Shown: positions 61,324 to 64,000 of the stretch, piece after piece
Layout: each line of letters opens with the position of its first letter
How positions within the stretch are numbered: the stretch's first letter is position 1
NCBI GenBank assembly: GCA_016787645.1
Contig: JAEUUF010000013.1
Coordinates: forward strand, 1-64,000
From: Cyclobacteriaceae bacterium
GTDB taxonomy: Bacteria; Bacteroidota; Bacteroidia; Cytophagales; Cyclobacteriaceae
Length of the DNA stretch: 64,000 bases
Direction: 5' to 3'
Notes under the pieces: generated by a model
What the model was told of the DNA's origin: nothing
Seen by the model: the letters and a program-made list of their open reading frames with translations, nothing else
Databases searched by the model: none
Position numbers and translations under genes: made by a program

Positions 61324-63372
61324 CTACCCCTTCAGCTTCCTGTCAAAGAAATCCCTTGCCGCTTCAAACACTTGCCGCCAGCTTTCATACCGCAAAAAAC
61401 CGTGAACTTCATCCGGCAATACCAGTATTTCAGTGGGTATTTTCTTTTCTCTTAGTCGCTCAGCCAGGTCTGTCGTTTCCTGGAAAAGTACGTTGCGGTC
61501 GTCGTCGCCGCACACGAGCAACACCGGCGCTGTCCATTTCGATAGGTCACTCACCGGTGAGTTGAGGTATGCCGTTCCCATGTCAGTGCCGGTTATTCCC
61601 CAGCCCCCGCCTGGGGAAAATTCGCGCGCGCGAAAGCTCCAGTCGTGCACACCATGAAGATCGACCCCGGCTTTGAAGAGTTCAGGATTCCGGGCTAATC
61701 CCATGGCGGTCAGGTAACCACCGTATGATCCACCCCAAAGACCAATCTTGGTCACCTCCACTTCGGGAAGCCCCTGGAGGAATTTCCCTGCTGCCACAAT
61801 ATCCTGGTACTCACTGGCTCCCCATGGACCCTGGTCTTTGGCTCTTCTGAAATTTCTTCCATAGCCGATCCCATCGCGATAGTTTACAGCGATGACCGCA
61901 TAACCCACGCTGGCGAGGTATTGATTAAACGCATAGCAATTGCTGTAATAGTTGCTGTAATGAAAGCCAAGAAGCATCTGGCGAATTGGTCCACCATGCA
62001 TGAACACCAGGCCAGGTCGCTTGCCTTTGATGGCCCGGTCGATAAAAAGCTGGCCATGCACCGTCGTACCATCCGGTGATTTGAAAATCACCTGCTCGGG
62101 CCTTACAAATCCCTGGGATGCAAAGGAAGGGCTTGACAGGGCTGAAAGTGATTCGAACTTCCTGGTTTTTTCTTCGTAACGGGTCACCGCGGCGGGTTGG
62201 TTGATGGTAGACCTCATGCAATAAAGCTCCGTCCCCGCCAATGAAGGATACATCTCTATTCCTTCTCCCGATGTTACGGCCAGCACCTTGCCGTCAGCAA
62301 CACCGGACTTCCAGATATGCCTGCGGTCGATGTCCTCGCGATTGCCATCAAAGTAGATGTTGGCACCAGCGGCATCCAGTGTATAGCTCTCGACTTCTCC
62401 ATTGCCGGGCGTAATGTCCCGGATATCTGAGCCGTCCGGACGGATTGAATACACATGATCCCAGCCTTCATGTTCAGAAAAGAACAACAGCCTGTCAGTC
62501 TTTGTCCAGCTCAACAAGGGCGATGGGTACATTTGCGCGAACCCGCCATCATCCGCAGGTGAATTCCAGATGGCGGCTCCTTTTCCTGTGGCGGCGTCAG
62601 CCACCCAAACCGAGAATTTTCTTCCTCCCACAAAACTGATCAGTTCGTCAGCCCTGAGGCCGGGCATCCGGATGAAAGCGATGCGTTTTCCGTCCGGCGA
62701 CCAAACGGGAATCAAGTCCATGCTCACTTCGGGAGAAATCCAACGGATCTTCTTCGTGGCCAACGTGTAGACGCCGATGAAATTATGGTCGCGGCGATAG
62801 CTTACAAAGACGATTTCTTTTCCATCGGGTGAAAAACGAGGGTCGCCATTATTTCCACGGGAGAAAAACAGCTGCGAAGGGACTGATCCTTTTTCCACCG
62901 CGATGGTCTGAATCTGCGGTCCCTTCGAAAACAAAAGGTTCTTTCCATCGGGATAGAATACTGGCTCTGATCCAACCGCCAGCTTATAAATTTCATTGGT
63001 AGCGAGCACAGCACACCAGATCGCCTGGTCCACACCTTCCGCCAGGCTGGAAGGATTGGGGCTATGTCCTTCCCGGCTTTGATCACCACCCCGCACAAAT
63101 ATCAATCGTGATCCGTCTGGGGAGAAAGTGAGTTGAGATAACTCCTGGCCATCGTCCTGATCATAGGAAGTCAATTGCCTGGTCTGACCTGTGGTGTTAC
63201 GGAAGAAGATATTGCGCTTACCCCGTTCATTTAGAATCCATGCCAATTGCTTACCGTCAGCGGAGACCGCCAGGCCGGATGCCGAAGGCGCACTCATAAA
63301 TTGGTCGATGGTGGGCTGCGCTAAACCCTGCAGAAAGAGAAAGGTAAGCGCAAGGGTAACGATCGGTTTCAT
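61324..63372 (-). CDS. S9 family peptidase (dipeptidyl/oligopeptidase type), exported
   Basis: 682 residues from the ATG at 63372 (MKPIVTLALTFLFLQGLAQ, a signal peptide); a start at 63390 is in frame. An N-terminal beta-propeller built of PDGSRL/PDGKEI-type blades (about 25-400) precedes the hydrolase domain (about 420-682). The catalytic triad is visible: Ser in WGGSYGGY (near 552), Asp in CGDDDRN (near 622) and His in DEVHGF (near 660). It cleaves peptides in the periplasm. Confidence 0.92.
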   Translation of the reverse strand: MKPIVTLALTFLFLQGLAQPTIDQFMSAPSASGLAVSADGKQLAWILNERGKRNIFFRNTTGQTRQLTSYDQDDGQELSQLTFSPDGSRLIFVRGGDQSREGHSPNPSSLAEGVDQAIWCAVLATNEIYKLAVGSEPVFYPDGKNLLFSKGPQIQTIAVEKGSVPSQLFFSRGNNGDPRFSPDGKEIVFVSYRRDHNFIGVYTLATKKIRWISPEVSMDLIPVWSPDGKRIAFIRMPGLRADELISFVGGRKFSVWVADAATGKGAAIWNSPADDGGFAQMYPSPLLSWTKTDRLLFFSEHEGWDHVYSIRPDGSDIRDITPGNGEVESYTLDAAGANIYFDGNREDIDRRHIWKSGVADGKVLAVTSGEGIEMYPSLAGTELYCMRSTINQPAAVTRYEEKTRKFESLSALSSPSFASQGFVRPEQVIFKSPDGTTVHGQLFIDRAIKGKRPGLVFMHGGPIRQMLLGFHYSNYYSNCYAFNQYLASVGYAVIAVNYRDGIGYGRNFRRAKDQGPWGASEYQDIVAAGKFLQGLPEVEVTKIGLWGGSYGGYLTAMGLARNPELFKAGVDLHGVHDWSFRAREFSPGGGWGITGTDMGTAYLNSPVSDLSKWTAPVLLVCGDDDRNVLFQETTDLAERLREKKIPTEILVLPDEVHGFLRYESWRQVFEAARDFFDRKLKG

Positions 63373-63463
63373 GGAGGATGGTTTTATCAAGGATGAATAT
63401 AGCCATCCCCCCGATGATAAGCAGGTACTAAATGCTGGAAGGAAACGAGAGATTTCCCGGCGG

Positions 63464-64000
63464 CTATTCCTTCTTCCGAGGGAAAAACCTCCGCTTGCTT
63501 TCAGGAGCCTTTTCGGCTAATGCGAGGCATTCCTCAAGGGTGAGGTCAGCGGGCACTTTGTCTTTCGGTATCTTCACATTCTTCTTACCCGCCTTGATGT
63601 AGGGACCAAAGCGGCCATTGAGCACCTGGATGTCGGTGTTCTCCGCGAAGACCTTAATCGTTTTGTTCCTGTCGGACTCCCGTTTGGCCTGAATCAGTTC
63701 CACAGCTCGCTCGGGGGTAATTGTGTAGGGATCTTCTCCTTTGGGAATGGAGACAAATTTCTTGTCATGCAGCACGTAAGGGCCGAATCGGCCGATATTG
63801 GCAACCACGGGCTTCTCTTCAAACATGCCCAGGTCACGAGGCATCTTCATCAACTCAAGTGCGTCCTCAAGTGTGAGGTTTTCAATAAACTGACCATTGC
63901 GGAGGCTGGCGAACTTGGGCTTTTCAGGGCTTCCATCTTCGGGGTTCTCCCCGATTTGTATATAGGCACCAAAGCGACCCAACTTGGCATAAACCTTCTT
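63464..64000 (-). CDS. topA: DNA topoisomerase I, C-terminal part (start beyond the window)
   Basis: About 178 residues are seen; the frame stays open to base 64000. Three repeats of the topoisomerase C-terminal type occur, each with GRFGAYI or GRFGPYV/GRFGPYI and a following I-P-K-G/D segment, then a basic tail (KRRFFPRKKE). In Bacteroidota TopA these repeats bind DNA after the toprim and core domains. An inner ATG at 63982 is not the real start. Confidence 0.92.
   Translation of the reverse strand, partial: KKVYAKLGRFGAYIQIGENPEDGSPEKPKFASLRNGQFIENLTLEDALELMKMPRDLGMFEEKPVVANIGRFGPYVLHDKKFVSIPKGEDPYTITPERAVELIQAKRESDRNKTIKVFAENTDIQVLNGRFGPYIKAGKKNVKIPKDKVPADLTLEECLALAEKAPESKRRFFPRKKE

Noticed and set aside
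1-64000. CRISPR array, insertion sequence, prophage or restriction/defence island
   Set aside because: No spaced direct repeats of CRISPR type, no transposase or phage protein and no known defence gene were seen; the 7-bp repeats have no spacers.

Overview
The window reads as chromosome of a Bacteroidota member, most likely of the Cytophagales group. The reasons are a PorP/SprF-type protein next to type IX secretion cargo, a gliding-motility-type C-terminal sorting domain, several ADOP-like orphan ABC permeases, DUF4386 proteins, several -7 boxes of the form TAnnTTTG, and starts that do not rely on a Shine-Dalgarno sequence. Genus-level placement is not possible from sequence reading alone. 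No plasmid, phage, insertion sequence, CRISPR array, tRNA or rRNA was recognised.

Layout. 1-9489 (minus strand) is a type IX secretion cargo operon: a PorP/SprF-like protein with a fused SPOR domain, a 988-residue FG-GAP/PKD protein with a type B sorting domain, and the N-terminal ~1,660 residues of a giant Ig-like repeat protein that leaves the window on the left. 9558-14614 holds an outer-membrane barrel, a CNT nucleoside transporter, a DUF151 nuclease-like protein, the two electron-transfer flavoprotein subunits and a small TPR protein. 14617-25545 is mixed housekeeping: zinc-type alcohol dehydrogenase relative, TPR histidine kinase with eroded ATP boxes, DnaB, a Mur-ligase relative lacking its last domain, a DnaQ-like exonuclease, DUF2452 and M48 proteins, FAH hydrolase, M23 peptidase. 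25548-34250 has a peroxiredoxin with a basic tail, a D-aminoacylase-like amidohydrolase, a transketolase split into two genes, a creatininase-like enzyme, an M28 peptidase and another amidohydrolase: mostly exported peptide and amide scavenging enzymes. 34424-36313 is a SerB-SerA fusion for serine synthesis.

36360-48592 (minus strand) is a membrane-protein island: a PadR regulator, two orphan MacB/FtsX permeases, three DUF4386 paralogues, a SpoIIM-like protein, a TPR protein, a VOC protein, a 58-residue membrane protein, an alpha/beta hydrolase and a PLP decarboxylase. Upstream of it lies an 87-bp element with 10-bp inverted ends. 48798-49942 encodes two exported proteins, one with an HExxH motif. 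The 1.1 kb gap after it appears to hold two structured minus-strand RNAs rather than genes. 51078-55305 carries OsmC, a class V aminotransferase and an ECF sigma operon. 55379-64000 has an M1 peptidase, a TPR/coiled-coil protein, a TlpA-like thioredoxin, a lipoprotein, a SIRT5-like sirtuin, an S9 peptidase and the C-terminal part of DNA topoisomerase I.

A genome-scale pattern runs across the window: short tandem repeats with a strict 7-bp period, each locus with its own heptamer, nearly always directly after a stop codon and with the G-rich or purine-rich strand equal to the coding strand of that gene.
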